A DNA stretch of 64,000 nt, from contig NC_081140.1 in NCBI RefSeq assembly GCF_958295425.1, forward strand, positions 9,679,698 to 9,743,697, given 5' to 3'. Shown here piece after piece: positions 46,613 through 59,877 of this stretch. The number at the start of each line of letters is the position of its first letter. The first letter of the stretch is position 1. The translations under genes were made by a program, and so were the position numbers. The notes below the pieces were generated by a model. The model saw only the letters and a program-made list of their open reading frames with translations. It was not told the DNA's origin and did not search any database. The stretch comes from Solea solea (Eukaryota; Chordata; Actinopteri; Pleuronectiformes; Soleidae).

Positions 46613-48917
46613 TTCACGAACACACACCGTCATGATGTGCTATAATGGCGAGTATGAAAATATTTGAATTTCATAGTACAACAAAACAATACCCTTACTT
46701 TTATACGAGAGTCGCTTTCACATGGTGTTATTCTACAAAGTGTGTCTCACATGCACTGATGAGGTGACGTCAAAACAGCAACAACACACTGGGGCCCATT
46801 CATGTGCCTGTAACCCCAGGCTCATATAAATTCCACTGTAGATAGGGAACGTACACAATCATGGCTCACTGCCTCAAACTGCACAGCTGCTTGGCCCTGC
46901 ACTGCACGGCCAATATATCAAGCTAGTTTTCACTTCAAGAAAAAAATAAGAGTCCAAATGCGTAGACACAACATAACGCACATGAAAATGTCTCAAACAC
47001 TTATACAATTAAAAGAAAAAAAAAGTCAAATATGACTGATTTTGCGTTTTCCTCTGTTAAAACGCATGTTCTTCCGTTGGAGCTGTTCTGGTGTTCTTGG
47101 CAGAGGGCAGACTGAGGTTACCCAGGTGGTTCTTCTCCTGTTCCACCTCCCTCGCTCTGACTGAGCTGATGATCCAGACCAGACGTGAGGGCTCGGCAGG
47201 TTTTTAAACAACTTGCCCATACAGTGCACAATCTAACAGACCTGGACCAAAATCTAAACCATTTTGATAACCACTCATAACTGCTTCTTCCACACCCAAA
47301 CCCACATACAAAGCTGGATCATGCCGACTTCATTCAATGATAAAAACCTTGTCTGATTTCAATCCTCGCTCAAACGTAAGAGACAGCTGAGAGAAACACC
47401 GGGGCGAAAAGGAGGTCCGTGCAGAAAGTGAGAGCTGTCACACCTGGTCGTTGCTAAATGATGTTGGACGATTTCTGCCTCTCCTGACAAAAAGTATCAC
47501 CTCCTGTCGTCAGCAGCTTACAGCTCTCTTGACACTGGAGAGCGGCTCGTTTGTCAGATTCCAAGCCTAAATATTTATCTAAAGGGTCTTACCGAGCTCC
47601 ATCTGTCTCATGCATGTAGTCTTAACATGGCTGAGGGAGACAAGGAGGGAGATTAAATGAACTAATGTGACTACAAAGTTGGGAAATTTGGACCATGCCA
47701 GGGATACCGTTGCAATAAAAACAAGATACTTGGGAAGGAATTTCTTGGATGAAATTGATAAGGCACCATCATTTCACCCTGGATTCATCGTGCCAGTTCC
47801 GCTCATGAGCATACAAATGTTTCCATTGGCACATGTTTTTTTTAAATATATCCATTGGGTTTACCCTCGAGCTAAGTCAAAGTTGTAGGCTACTGGACTC
47901 GCTTGAGTAAGTCAGTAGCCTACAGCTAACTCCTGAAGAACACTGTTTAGTATTTCAAGGCCAGCAGTGGAGCTGTCTGTTGCACTTCATTACTTTCCAA
48001 CACATCCTTCGCCTTGGATCAAATCTTAATTAACAGCATAGCACTCAAATGAAATAACAGCCAGTGCTGTGGCTGGGCCAAATTAGAGAATGGGTCTTAC
48101 TAAATACAAAATACTAAATACTAAATTGAAAACACATGTCAGCTCGCAGCACAAGGTTCTGCGGTAACGAGAGTAATTTGTTGTAGATTTAGTAAATCTA
48201 TCCTTGTATCTCTTATGCCAATCACATTGGGGTTGTTAAATAGAACCAGACGAATCTGCTTATGTGGTGAAGCTTAAGCTTGTATGTCATAAATCTCCAG
48301 GCTGGTTAAATAAATCACCATACATACAGTATATATAATTTACATGAGCTGTTAAAAAAGAGCAGTGCAGCAGTCTGGTAGCTGAATGAAAGTGTCACAT
48401 GTCAAACAATTTTCAAGTTTTGTACAATATTCGACAGCCAATTGTGAGGGCAAAAGCTCTCCTGACTTTCAGCATAAGTTCCAGTGTAGTGGACTCCTTA
48501 ATAAAGATGAAGTATAAGAGTATCTATCCTCTGCCCCGGATTAATGATCTTTTCAAAGAAAGAGAATCCCTGTGACGCACTCGAGACCAGCTCATTGGTT
48601 CCATTACGCAGAGAAGTTGTGAAATACGACTGATGTGTCCCTGGGGGACCCTGATGGTCTGAGCCAAGACACAGTTGCATGGGGACGTATTCATGTCTCA
48701 TTGTCCTTCATGCTCGGACTGTCTCGGGTCATCATGGACTCCAGTGGTGTCCAGGGACTACCATAATTAGGTTTAAAGCACCATATCTTATCAAATATGA
48801 CCCTTCTCATGGAATTGCCTTCTGCTGATCTGGATTTGAACATCAGTGCACGCGGGATGCATGTCTATACTCCCGGATGAGTACTACTGTATACTCTGAA
48901 TGTACACTTGTTTATAC

Positions 48918-48952
48918 TTATATATATATATATGTATATATATCTATATATA
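48918..48952. repeat. (TA)n microsatellite
   Basis: An imperfect TA tract of about 35 bases, about 150 bases upstream of the Tc1-like remnant. Confidence 0.9.
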
Positions 48953-49104
48953 GATGTCCAGACATAAGGAGTAGAATGAGAGTCAGAGCTTTCATCTGTC
49001 AAGAGATAGGTAGCGGAGACACATCTCTACATTTAAGGTTGGACTTAACTGACCATTGTTGCAGACCACGTGTATAATTTCATGGTCACAATTTACCCGA
49101 GTTC

Positions 49105-49300
49105 TAATGGCTACTGTAACACACCGTGTCACAAGTCAAAAGTCGTCCCCAAATTGTTTTTTAATGACACGACAATGAGTTGAGTGTTCTTTCCGTGGTC
49201 TCCCCAGTCACCAGATCCAAATCTAGTGGAACAATTTTTAGATGTGGTAGAGCAGGAAACTGACAGCATCTATACTGGAGAAGAACTGTGACCTCGAGAG
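49105..49300 (+). pseudogene. Tc1/mariner-like transposase remnant
   Basis: Translating from about 49112 gives TPCHKSKVV, a segment with an in-frame stop, then PWSPQSPDPNLVEQFLDVVE. This matches the C-terminal part of fish Tc1-like transposases, whose usual form is PPQSPDLNPIEHLWDVVERE. The catalytic aspartate expected just before NAPCH is replaced by cysteine here, and a stop (TGA) interrupts the segment before the PQSPD motif. Only about 65 codons survive; no terminal inverted repeats were found. It is an inactive fossil. Confidence 0.8.
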
Positions 49301-51474
49301 GGGAATTTGTCCAGAGTTTTTTGTGAAGTCACCAGCTCCTTTTCTTTGGCAGGACAGATCCGTCTGAGACTGTACACGCAAAGCTTTGTTTCAGCCAATT
49401 CCCCCAAAACTACACAAGTGGATTTTACTCACAGCGTCATCTATTAGCTGTAATGACTGGACCAAAGGTGCATATCATGTGCCAGACATTGAAATGTAAC
49501 ATGGAACACCTCTGCCTGTGTCCTATTGTAAACTAAAACTCACAGTTGTTTCTTTTAAGTCATGCTGAGGTCAGATTATACTATAAGCACAGTCGTAGCC
49601 TAATCCGGCAAATGCAGGGTTTCGGGACCTGTGGGCCTTGAAAATTGATCATTGTATGCCATGTGTCATAGTGAACAACAATCAAGGCCACATCTGGGAT
49701 GCCTCATGACTGCCAGACAGAAGGTCTGGCATGTTTTATTCTTGTACCTTCTTCTATGACGTGCTCTGTCGTGTCACTGTCATTGACCAATGAGAGCACG
49801 GAGCAGAAACAAATGTGCTGCAAACATGATGTAGTTGGTATTTGGTCATTTTTGTTTTCTCCTCAACACAAAAGAGCAAATATTATCCACACCTTATAGT
49901 CAATTTATGGCTCTGTGATCAACCAAATCTGACAATGGCCACTGTACATCGTGTAGTCTGACCTCTGCATAAGACAATATTTCTATACCATAAAAAAGTA
50001 TTTATTTTATGGCGATGAAAGCTTTCCTTAAGGACCTCCTGTGTAGCTTTAGTGGGAAACAGGACAAATAATAAATCCAAATGTCCAAATGTTTCATCTA
50101 TTAAAGTTTTAGGAGCGAGCTCATTTTCCAAAGCATTACAACATATCACTACTTGAACAAAATACACACATCTTTAATACCCACAAATATCAGGTGTTTG
50201 TCACCAAGAAACACCAGAAGAGAATCTGAAACCCACTCTCACACAATACCCAGAACTACTGCTCTTTATTAAATGTGTTCAAACTTAAGCGCTGACAAAT
50301 GAATAGCATATATTAACCTTCTTATTGAAGTACTACAATAATGGAGGCTATTTGACAAACCAACCCCGTCTGACATGGATAAAAAAGTCTCTTCAGACGC
50401 TGAAGCACCTATAGTCTCGAGGTTTGCCACAGACTCCAAACCTCTTCTGTTTCTCCCCTCCCTTCACTCATTGCATTGTTGTGTCTGCAATTTGTTGAAC
50501 CACGCGCTTTGGCAGGTGTGGTGACTGTATTATCCAGGCATGTGAAGGGCAGATCCAGGCCATCCTCTGCTTGGGCTGGTGATTTGCATTTTTATTGCCG
50601 TTGTCGCATCCTCAGTTAATACACCATTGACTCCCAGAGCCACCCCTGGACCTGACGGCATCACCTTGCTATCCCACCTGAAATGAGAGTGCCTGCTGGC
50701 CCCCGGATCCACACTGGCTGAGGCTCGGGTACCAGTCGACCTGGCATTCTGGGAACGGAAATGGAACGTTCTCTCATGTTAATGTGGACTTTCCATTAGG
50801 AAAGATGATTGATTTGTGCTGTGCTGTTGCTGTGAATAGGCAATAGAGTGGTACAATAAAAGAGTAAGATGGGGCTTTGTGTGCAGGTGAGGCTGTGTGT
50901 GAACTAGAGTGTGACTGAATCAGGGTGATGATGAAGGCGGGAGAGGAGAGGTGAAAGGGGAGGAGAGGGGGTCTCGGGATGAAGACGAAGGGAGATGAGA
51001 GATGAAATGGAAGGTTGAGTACTGGGGGTGAAGGTTACGGGGGTGAGGAAGGAGGAGTGAAGGGTTTGGAGATGTGGAGGGATGGCTAGATGAGTGGAGG
51101 AGTATGAGCTCCCCGCTGCATTCATTCCAAACGTCGTCTCTGATCACGTAAAAAAGAAGTAGTCAGCTTTCTTCTCTTACAAAAGAATATTCTAAGGTTT
51201 CCCTTTGTGGAGCAATTGAATACCCATTTGACAGTACATCTATATCACAGCAGGGACATGCCGTATTATGAGTTAACATAACATATTGTCATAGTGTTTG
51301 TACAAGCACTGCAAGAGAGAATGACAGGAGGAGAGTTCCACTGGAATAAAACTGGTTTTGGTCCCTGTCCAGTAAAACAAGCGAATGTTTTCGCTCGTCC
51401 TTAACAATGAGTCGACTGGGATTCAGCAACTTTCCCAGGACATCTGCTCCCGACGCCCACGTTTGAATATCGGT

Positions 51475-51529
51475 CCAATCGGAGAGCTTCTTTCACCCCT
51501 AAGTCCAATGGGTGCTGTACGGTGATTGG
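51475..51529. promoter_or_regulatory. Cluster of three CCAAT boxes
   Basis: CCAAT occurs at 51475 and 51505 on the plus strand and as ATTGG at 51525-51529. The spacings of 30 and 20 bases are close to whole helical turns, typical of NF-Y-bound promoters. No gene is recognised adjacent to it. Confidence 0.4.
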
Positions 51530-51651
51530 CTACAAGGGCCAGGGCCCAGAAAGGGAAGCCTGAGCCCTGAGAATTTTCCGAAACATTTTCTTCTCTGTGT
51601 TGGCTTTTGCCAACATCTGCTTCCAATCAATGTTAGTGAAAAGGCTGTCTC

Positions 51652-51683
51652 ACTCTCTCTCTCTCTCTCTCTCCCTCTCTCTC
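51652..51683. repeat. (CT)n microsatellite
   Basis: A CT tract of about 32 bases, 120 bases after the CCAAT cluster. Confidence 0.9.
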
Positions 51684-54600
51684 TGTGCTGTCTGGGTTAC
51701 ACACACATAGACACACACACAAGTGCGCACACATTCACACAGCAGGCAGCCTTCTTTCCTCAGCTTTCTTGTTCTGTCATTTTGTTTTACGTTTTCAATG
51801 ACATTAACCGCGCACTATGTAAGTTATCTAACGAAGCTCAAGTTTATTCAGCAGCTGCGAATAAACACGACTGACTCAGGATACGTGAGATGGTCCTTTT
51901 GACAACAGAGAACGATACGTCATTATTCACAAATCAGTTTCTGACTCAGATCCGACTGAATTAAGACATAACACATAATAGACCTTGACCACAAGCGAAG
52001 GATTTTTCTTTTTTTTAATTCTTTTTATTTCTTCTACATTCCGTCTTTCATCCACAGCTCCGTCCTCCTGTGTGGCCGTTGCTGCTGTTGCTCCTATTGT
52101 GTGACTTTCAACTGAAACAAGTCCACAAACAGCAGAATGTCTTGCTTATTATAGCAGGTACTTTCCACAGCTTTTCAGAAATAAGCATGGCGATTCACTG
52201 TAGCGAAGGGAAACACACAACGTAAGCAGTAGTTATTCCCGTTCTTTGCAAAAGCTTGCTCTCGTCGGTCTGACTGTGTGCGACTGTGTTGTTTCTGCCA
52301 GCACACTGCTTAACAGGCTTTGGCCCCCATGGCTAAACAATCATGGGAGAAAGAACTCTGAGGCCATGTGGTTGGTCAAATGAAATTTGGGACTTATTAT
52401 TCACAGCTCACTGCTTGCACTGGAACCGATGTTAAACATTTTTTTTTTGTTTGTTTTTTTTCCAGGAAAATGAAAAAGAATTAGTTCCACCGATATTATA
52501 ATTTATGATTTCATGCTAATGAGCCTCTGGGGGATTTTAAATTGACAAAACTGGTGTTAGGTTAATGGCAGATAAATGTTGCCGATGAAAGAACCATGGC
52601 CTCTAAAGTAGATAAGATATTTCAAGTAGCTGCCTCCCACCTACCCTCACTCCCAGTTGACCTGTGACCCACACAACACCACTGGTTTTGTGTTCCTGGA
52701 TCCTGCCGCATGGACAAAGCTTGATTTACGGCCTAGTAGATCTGACTGGTCCTCAAAAGTAATCCTGGGTCAAACTCAGATAATAAATCTGTAGTGTCAC
52801 GCAAGGAAAGGCTTCCTTCCTTTCTTTCTTTTTATGTCGTAAATACATTGTCATATGCTATATCTTTTTGCTTTCAAATGTGTCTACTGTGGAGGAACTG
52901 TTCAAATGACGTCGATTTACCATTTCCAATTGACAAATGTATCTGGGAAAACAGGAGATGAACAAAAATATGACAAAGTCAGTGTCTTCCATGCAGCTGG
53001 CTGTGTTCTCTGTGCTCCCATGTGCTGAGAAAAACACACCTGCGACAAGGAAAAACTGATTTTAGCCAGTTTAGTGTGAGGTGTTATTATATGTATTATA
53101 CTAAAAGCTTTTTCTGAGAGTAAACTGAGGCCTGTGTCACTTTGTAAACCACCCACTCCCCTCACAGAACGAGGAATTGTAGCTCACAGGACACTGTAGT
53201 TACTTGGATACCACTGCCTTGAATTGTATGTTGTTGTGACTTAAATCCATACAACGGCTTTTAATAAGTAACATAACTAAGTAAATAACACAAGTTATTG
53301 ATGGAGGACCATGTATTTAATAAATCTTGGACTACCCCTCGTAATCTAAACCAGGTACCCAGACAAAGTTTCCCTGTCTCCCCTTTAGTCTTCAGTGAAG
53401 ACTGGATGCTTCCTGGCCCCTCAGTTGCTTCCTCTGACACAACATTCTGGGAAATGCCGATCAGACACAAAATCCCCCCCGGAAAAACAAATGGTCAGTG
53501 CAAATATGGTTTAGTTACATGTTCAGAGGACGAGGAGGAGGCTGTAAAAAGCCAGAACTCAGCACCTGCTCTCCCCGCTACTTGTGAGTCATGAGAATTG
53601 GCTGATGATGGGCTTCTTGACATGTTGCATGCTCGTTTTGGCTCACCTTGGGGAGGAGGTGGCTGCTCATGTGCTCCATACGCATGAGCTCACATTTAGT
53701 ATGACTTTTACAAGACACAGTCGAATGTTACCATGAAACATTGTGAATACAGAGACGGTGCTTTGAGTTAAAACTGAAGGGGGTTTGTAAAAGCTTAAGT
53801 TAAACTCATCTGAGAAAGACAGGTTTGGGAATTACTGAATGTCTTGTCCCACTGAGGAATTTGAGCACAGCCCCTTCTGCAAAGAGCACAGTGAGCGGAG
53901 TAAGCTGTCGCAACCTTTGGCACTTCAGAGGTTAAAGTTTTGTGGGAAAGGACAGAGACGCTAAAGTTTGTGTGAAGGCACATGTATACAACATGAATGA
54001 ACAATTCTCGTTACAATAACACTAAGTATATTTGCTCGGTCTTGAGCTACGAGTTATGAAACCGCAGAGAGGTGAGAAGTGTAGCTCCCCTGGCACTTAG
54101 GCTGAAAAACCAGGGGAATAACCAGCAGACAGATCAGGAAAGGAAACATAATGCACAAAATCCACTGCTGATTTACAACAACACCACGGGAACTGTACAC
54201 AACTACATGTTATCATGTGTATGTTGTGCTTTTTGCTATTCCTGTATTCTTCTTATTCTTGCTCCATGCCTGCTTATCATGCAGCACCAAAGTCCAGTCC
54301 ACTTAACAGTCAGCAAGTCATCTCTATCAGCTAATCATCATTTCATTTGTCAGCCTGTCTGTCCCCAACCTTTATCTATTTCTACATTATAAATATTTAA
54401 TGCATCCGTTTACAGTACATTTTATTTCATCCATATATTTATGGTTTAGATTATAAAAATTCCTGGAAACTGTGTCAGTTTTGTAATTAATTCAGAAAGT
54501 TGACTATAATTATATACTGTGCCAAATCCCAGCCCTCCAAGTTTTGTTTCTCACTGTTTAACAGTTTAGCTTGGGACAGTAGTACAGTTGTATATTCAGT

Positions 54601-57295
54601 GATAGAGACATTTAGTCATTCTGGATCACTGCTGAACCCTAAAAAGAAACTTTCCCAGGCTGATAATGACTGTTAAAAGTAATGTTTGTACTACGCCAAT
54701 TCAGGCCCTCTGATCATGTTCCAGTAGATTTGTTTCCACTCTAAAACCTCACAAGTTTCTCTTCTCTACCCACTGGGATGCCAAGCTGTGTGAGTGCTGT
54801 GCGACTGGCAGACCTGGCAGGTGTGTCACCGCTTACCTGTGCAGCACCACGGACAGCTCCGCCCTCCTCTGTCCCAGCAACAGGACAAATTCAGAGTAAC
54901 CCGACCCCTGAACTGCATCAGGCTGTGGAAAGATTTGATTTGGTGATATTACATCTCCACTGCTAATGTGGTTTATGCCTGCGCTTGGCAGATGAAAGAG
55001 TCTGTATGACATAGTCTGTGATTTAAAAGAAATGAGAGCTCCTGGGAATCCTGGGTAGGAGACATTTTTAAATTAAGTTTTAGCCGAGTATATCTTGGGA
55101 AAGCAACGGTGCGATAACAATCTGCGACGGTGTGTTTGGTTTTCATTTTTAGTTATGTTTTAACACAACTTTATCCCAAAGTTACCCCCCTGTCTAACTT
55201 TAAAATAATTTTACAGACAATATCAATGCATGATGTAATTATATCGTGAAATTGACCTTTAGTCAAAATGTCTTATGTGTTTCATTTTATGAAATTATTG
55301 GCTGTACTTAATAAAGGTAGACACAATACTAATTGAAAGGCATAGAAGGAGTGACTCTTTCCTCTCCTCTAAGTGGCGTTCAGGTTTTTTGTAAATGGCA
55401 TCAGCAGCAGATGATTTCCTCTCTGGATCACAACCACAGGATGCTATATTTGTAAACAAGCAGTAAATATCCCAGAAACCCCTAGTGTCAATGAAATCTC
55501 ACCTCTATTAAGTGGCTTAAAACTCTCCATGGTTCCTATGTAATAATATGTTGACTGTGACTCTACAACGATGATCATTTTTTCCACCATAAAACAACCT
55601 GTTTGCTCACATCCCCTTTTTTTCTCTTTAATGTGAGAGAAGAATTGTCACATGATGATTTGCCAAGAGGATCTTGCTCACAAAACCACAAAACATTCCT
55701 CGGGGACCTACCCCACAATCACACACACATACAAACACACACTGTGGCAGTTCTCGCGTACACGTCCTCCTCCAGGTTTTGACTGTGCACGAACTGTATC
55801 TCACAAGATCCAGGTTTTAAAACAATGTAAGAAATGAGGACAGGACTTCTCCTGGCTGTTTTCCCAAAGTGCTCTTGTCTCAGTCATTGTAAACACCGCT
55901 CTCCTGGTGACTAATGTAAAGCAGACACAGGATGCCAACTGGTCACTGCCTCTCGGAGACAATTAAACCAAACGATGACAAGAAAGGGAAAAAAAACACA
56001 CACACGTAATGCCATGTTTAGCATGAAGGGGTGGAAGGGGAGCGTGGGGAAACAGAGGGAGGATGGCGGCTGTTCACACGCTGAGGAGCAGACAAGCACC
56101 CCTCAGGTCACAGAGTTTCCCATACAAAGATCTGCCTCCTCACATATGTGGATACTGAATCAGTGCAAGTGGTTGGCTGAGATGAGGGTGTGCATGTGAA
56201 CATATAGCAGCCCCCTGATTTATTCTTTGTGTATTTTATAAAAAAAAAAGAGAATCACTGGACTCCAGAGCAGTTATGCTCTGCTTGATCTCCTCTTCTT
56301 ACATGAAAACATTGTGACAGAGGAGGTGTAAGCTCTGGAACAATATCGCCATTCCCATGGCACGGACTTGTGTTGCTAGACATGCGAGGAAGATGATGAT
56401 TATACTTTCTAAATCCAGATGAGGGTCAATGGTGTCTCCTCTCTCCCCTCACTTTCCCATATTTTGGCACTACTCCTTTGTTTTGGTGTGACTTTGTTTT
56501 ATCTGGTCAAGTCCCCGTGTTTGTGAATTTGGCTGGACACATATTTTGACAGTACACAGATCACGCGGCGATCTCTGTCCGTTTAAAAATGCTGTAAATA
56601 ATCAGGGATAAGTCACCGAGCTACTATGCGACTCCTCATTCCACAAAGACTTTGCAGTTCTCAGGCTTTAGCCATGCAGCTGGGTAAGCCATAACAGTTA
56701 AAGTGGTTGTTATTGGAGAAACAAAATGGTAATAATAATAAATAAAAATGAATGATAGAAATGAAAAAAAGTTACATAACTCTAAATATGGAAAATAACT
56801 ATTGCATCAATCAATAGCCGCCATGTGACTGTTTCAGGCAAGCCAAACTGATGTTTACACAGGACTTTAAAAGTGGCTACAAGAAGTCACGAGTCATTGG
56901 TGTAATTCACCCTCAGTGACTTCAGCTGCAACTTGTGTGGCATGCTGTGTTTGGTCTGAGGCAAGGTGAAACAACACTGCAAAGAAAACACTCATGAAGC
57001 AAGCTGTCGTTAACAAGCCAGGCTAACTGGTGCTGCTGGAGCTGAGAGGGCTGCAGTGGTAGGTTTGGATGCTGGAAGCGCCGCCTGAGCACAGAGCGCA
57101 CTCAGTGGGACACCCTCCCAGGCTTTTCCCACATCACTGGTGGCCAGGGGCCCAGGGGCTGAGGCAAGAGGTGGGCTCTTTGCGCCACAGCAATCTTCTG
57201 GGGCTGTGGCTGGGAAAGGCTACGGCCCACTGTTCTCACCATCTCCCCCTGTAGTCACAAAACCAGAAGAGAGCGGGAAATAGAGAGCGGAGGAC

Positions 57296-57332
57296 AGAGA
57301 GAGAGAGAGAGAAAGAGATGGACAGAGAGAGG
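57296..57332. repeat. (GA)n tract
   Basis: An interrupted GA tract of about 37 bases following a GC-richer stretch. Confidence 0.85.
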
Positions 57333-58432
57333 AAAATGTGTGTGCAGGGTTAGAGTTCAAGTACGGCTGATGCACTGTGAGCGGACACTCACTGTCAGGT
57401 GATAAACACTCAAAACAAAGCAGAGTAGAGCGACTGGCAAACGTTACACTTGTTGTGAATCTTGGGAATAAAACCATGTTTATCGTCATCTTGTCTCGAT
57501 AGCAGCTAAATGAGATTAATATCAGTGTTTGTGAAAGTGTATCTTTTTCCCCCCCATATCCAAAGATAAACTGTAGTCATCCTTTTCAAATGACTCATCG
57601 GAAAACTGCACTCAGTGTGCTTACGCAACGTGTGGATATCCTGCTCGCATTCTATATACATTCCTGTGTCCGCTGAGGAGAATCCATTTTATCCTTTCAC
57701 CTGCATGCACTATTTGCATACTGTGATACGATTATGTGCAGCATGAATGAGGACGACAGTGTTTGTATGATTTCTAGTTCAAATTGTGGATAAAAAAAGA
57801 ATTAGTTCCATGTAATGGTGAGACTGCAGACTACAGTGGCCTTCGATACCAGAAAGAATGTAATGTATTCACTTCCTACCAGTAAACGTCCTAAATAGAA
57901 CACTTTGGACATAAAAGTAAAGCATTTTTATTTGTATTATGACTGGGGTGGCAGCCTGATAGAATAAAAAAAAACCCACAACACTGCTCACTTTCAAAAC
58001 ACTGTGGAACTCAATTTCAAAGTAATACATATTTGAGAAAAATCCTCAGAGGGTACGACAGTCTTACTCTTGAAACACTTTGAGTAAAAATCAATGTGTA
58101 AGCAAAGTAACAAAGCATCTACTGTGCTTTCGGTTTCTGCACACTCAGTCACTCCTCCCTGTGAGCAGATGAGTGGGCAACGTCTGTGGCACAGATAAGG
58201 GTCTGATGAGCAGCAGCAGAGGAGACAGGGTGGAGGTGGGTCTGCTTTCAGGGTCATTGACCAGGCAACCATTAGCAACTTACTCTACAGTTGTAAACAG
58301 AGTGCACTAGAACAGAGAGTAGTTACACGCGCATGTAACACACACACACACACACACTCATTTCACAGAGACACAAAATAAAAAGACAAAGAGGATAAAC
58401 TCTTTTCATGTGATGTTCTGTTTAGCTGGAAA

Positions 58433-58436
<4 letters not shown>

Positions 58437-58479
<43 letters not shown>

Positions 58480-58530
58480 CACACACAGACACGCACTCTC
58501 TCACACACACAAACACACACACACACACAC
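58437..58530. repeat. (CT)n and (CA)n microsatellites
   Basis: A CT tract at 58437-58474 is followed by interrupted CA tracts to 58530. Confidence 0.95.
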
Positions 58531-59012
58531 TAAAAGAAGGAAATACAGGAAACCACCTTTATCACAAACTCCACACCCCAGAAGTCATTTTTGCTGCGCT
58601 CGCAAAGGCAAGTGCTTTCTAACCAGTGTGAAGTAAACTATCAGTTGTGTGATGAATCTGCACCACAATACTCTGCAGGAAAAAAACAAAACAAAAAACC
58701 CCCACAAATCAAGATGTTTGGCTTTGATTTAACATATTTATCTCATACAATGTCACTACTGTCACATATTAAACATGTTAGTCCACTTTAATAATGAATG
58801 CCTTTTTGTTTGTACTTATTTGGTCAAATACTTCATATAAAAGAGTTGCTATTTGACACTGTTCAACAGCTTGGTACACTGCATGTATACACACAATTTA
58901 ATCTTCTCCTCTGTGCAAAAGGAAGTCGATTCATGCCAACAGATGCCTCAACAGCGACACACGCTATGCAAATGCTGAACTGAATGACCTTTAATTATTG
59001 GCTTAGGCAAAC

Positions 59013-59050
59013 AATAAAATAAAATAAAATAAAATAAAATAAAATAAAAT
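59013..59050. repeat. (AAAAT)n tandem repeat
   Basis: About seven and a half perfect copies of a 5-base unit. Such tracts often mark the tail of an old retroposon, but no body is recognised next to it. Confidence 0.9.
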
Positions 59051-59202
59051 GTGAAGATGGTGGATAGCTATTGTGCTCGGGATGCCAACACAATCAGGAA
59101 CAGGCAAATGGAGATCATTTTACCAGATCATCAAAGAAGGTAAGAAATGGCAGAGGAGGATTACTGATGTAAAATGAGCACAGAAGTAGAGCGACAGGCA
59201 AC

Positions 59203-59250
59203 ATAATAATAATGATAATAATAATAATATATTTAATAATGATAATAATA

Positions 59251-59281
<31 letters not shown>

Positions 59282-59284
59282 TAT
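59203..59284. repeat. (AAT/GAT)n trinucleotide repeat
   Basis: An imperfect AAT/GAT tract of about 80 bases; it generates a false isoleucine-rich open frame on the minus strand. Confidence 0.9.
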
Positions 59285-59877
59285 AAAATAATAGCAATTA
59301 GAGTCACCAAATCTCTCACTGCATCTTAATCAAATTTCTCTATACCAGTGTCTGAAGTATACTTCCGTCTATTTATTATTAGTTAGAGTGAAAATCTAAC
59401 TAGTAGCTCATTTCACCTAGAAATTAGTAAAGTAATATCAAAAATGGAAGCTCAAAAAGTGAACCTGAGCAGTTTTGGAAAACTAGGAACAAAGATGGAA
59501 CCACAACAATCGTCACCTTGGCATTATGTTTTCCCCAAAACTTTATTTAAACAAGGTATTGCTCAAAAATGTATAGTTCTCCAAAATCAAAACACAAAAC
59601 TCAGATATGCACACGGGCCTCAAAATGCGCAAGACCTAATCAGCTGATTACCGAGTGAAGATCAGCGGTGCCCATGCAGCCACGTGTCCACCTGCTCAGC
59701 ATCAAACAGCCGCAGAATCAGAAGCTATGACCTCAAACAGAGACCTGGAGATGTTTTAAAGTTTATTTCAGGCGACAAGGGAATCCTGTGTGGGCGCGCG
59801 CAAGAGAGAGAGCATGGCAGACGACACTAAATCGCCATCAATTAACCGTTATCTCATGTGGATTAAAAATTAACATC

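Noticed and set aside
59115..59297. Isoleucine-rich minus-strand open frame
   Set aside because: It is produced by an AAT/GAT trinucleotide repeat.
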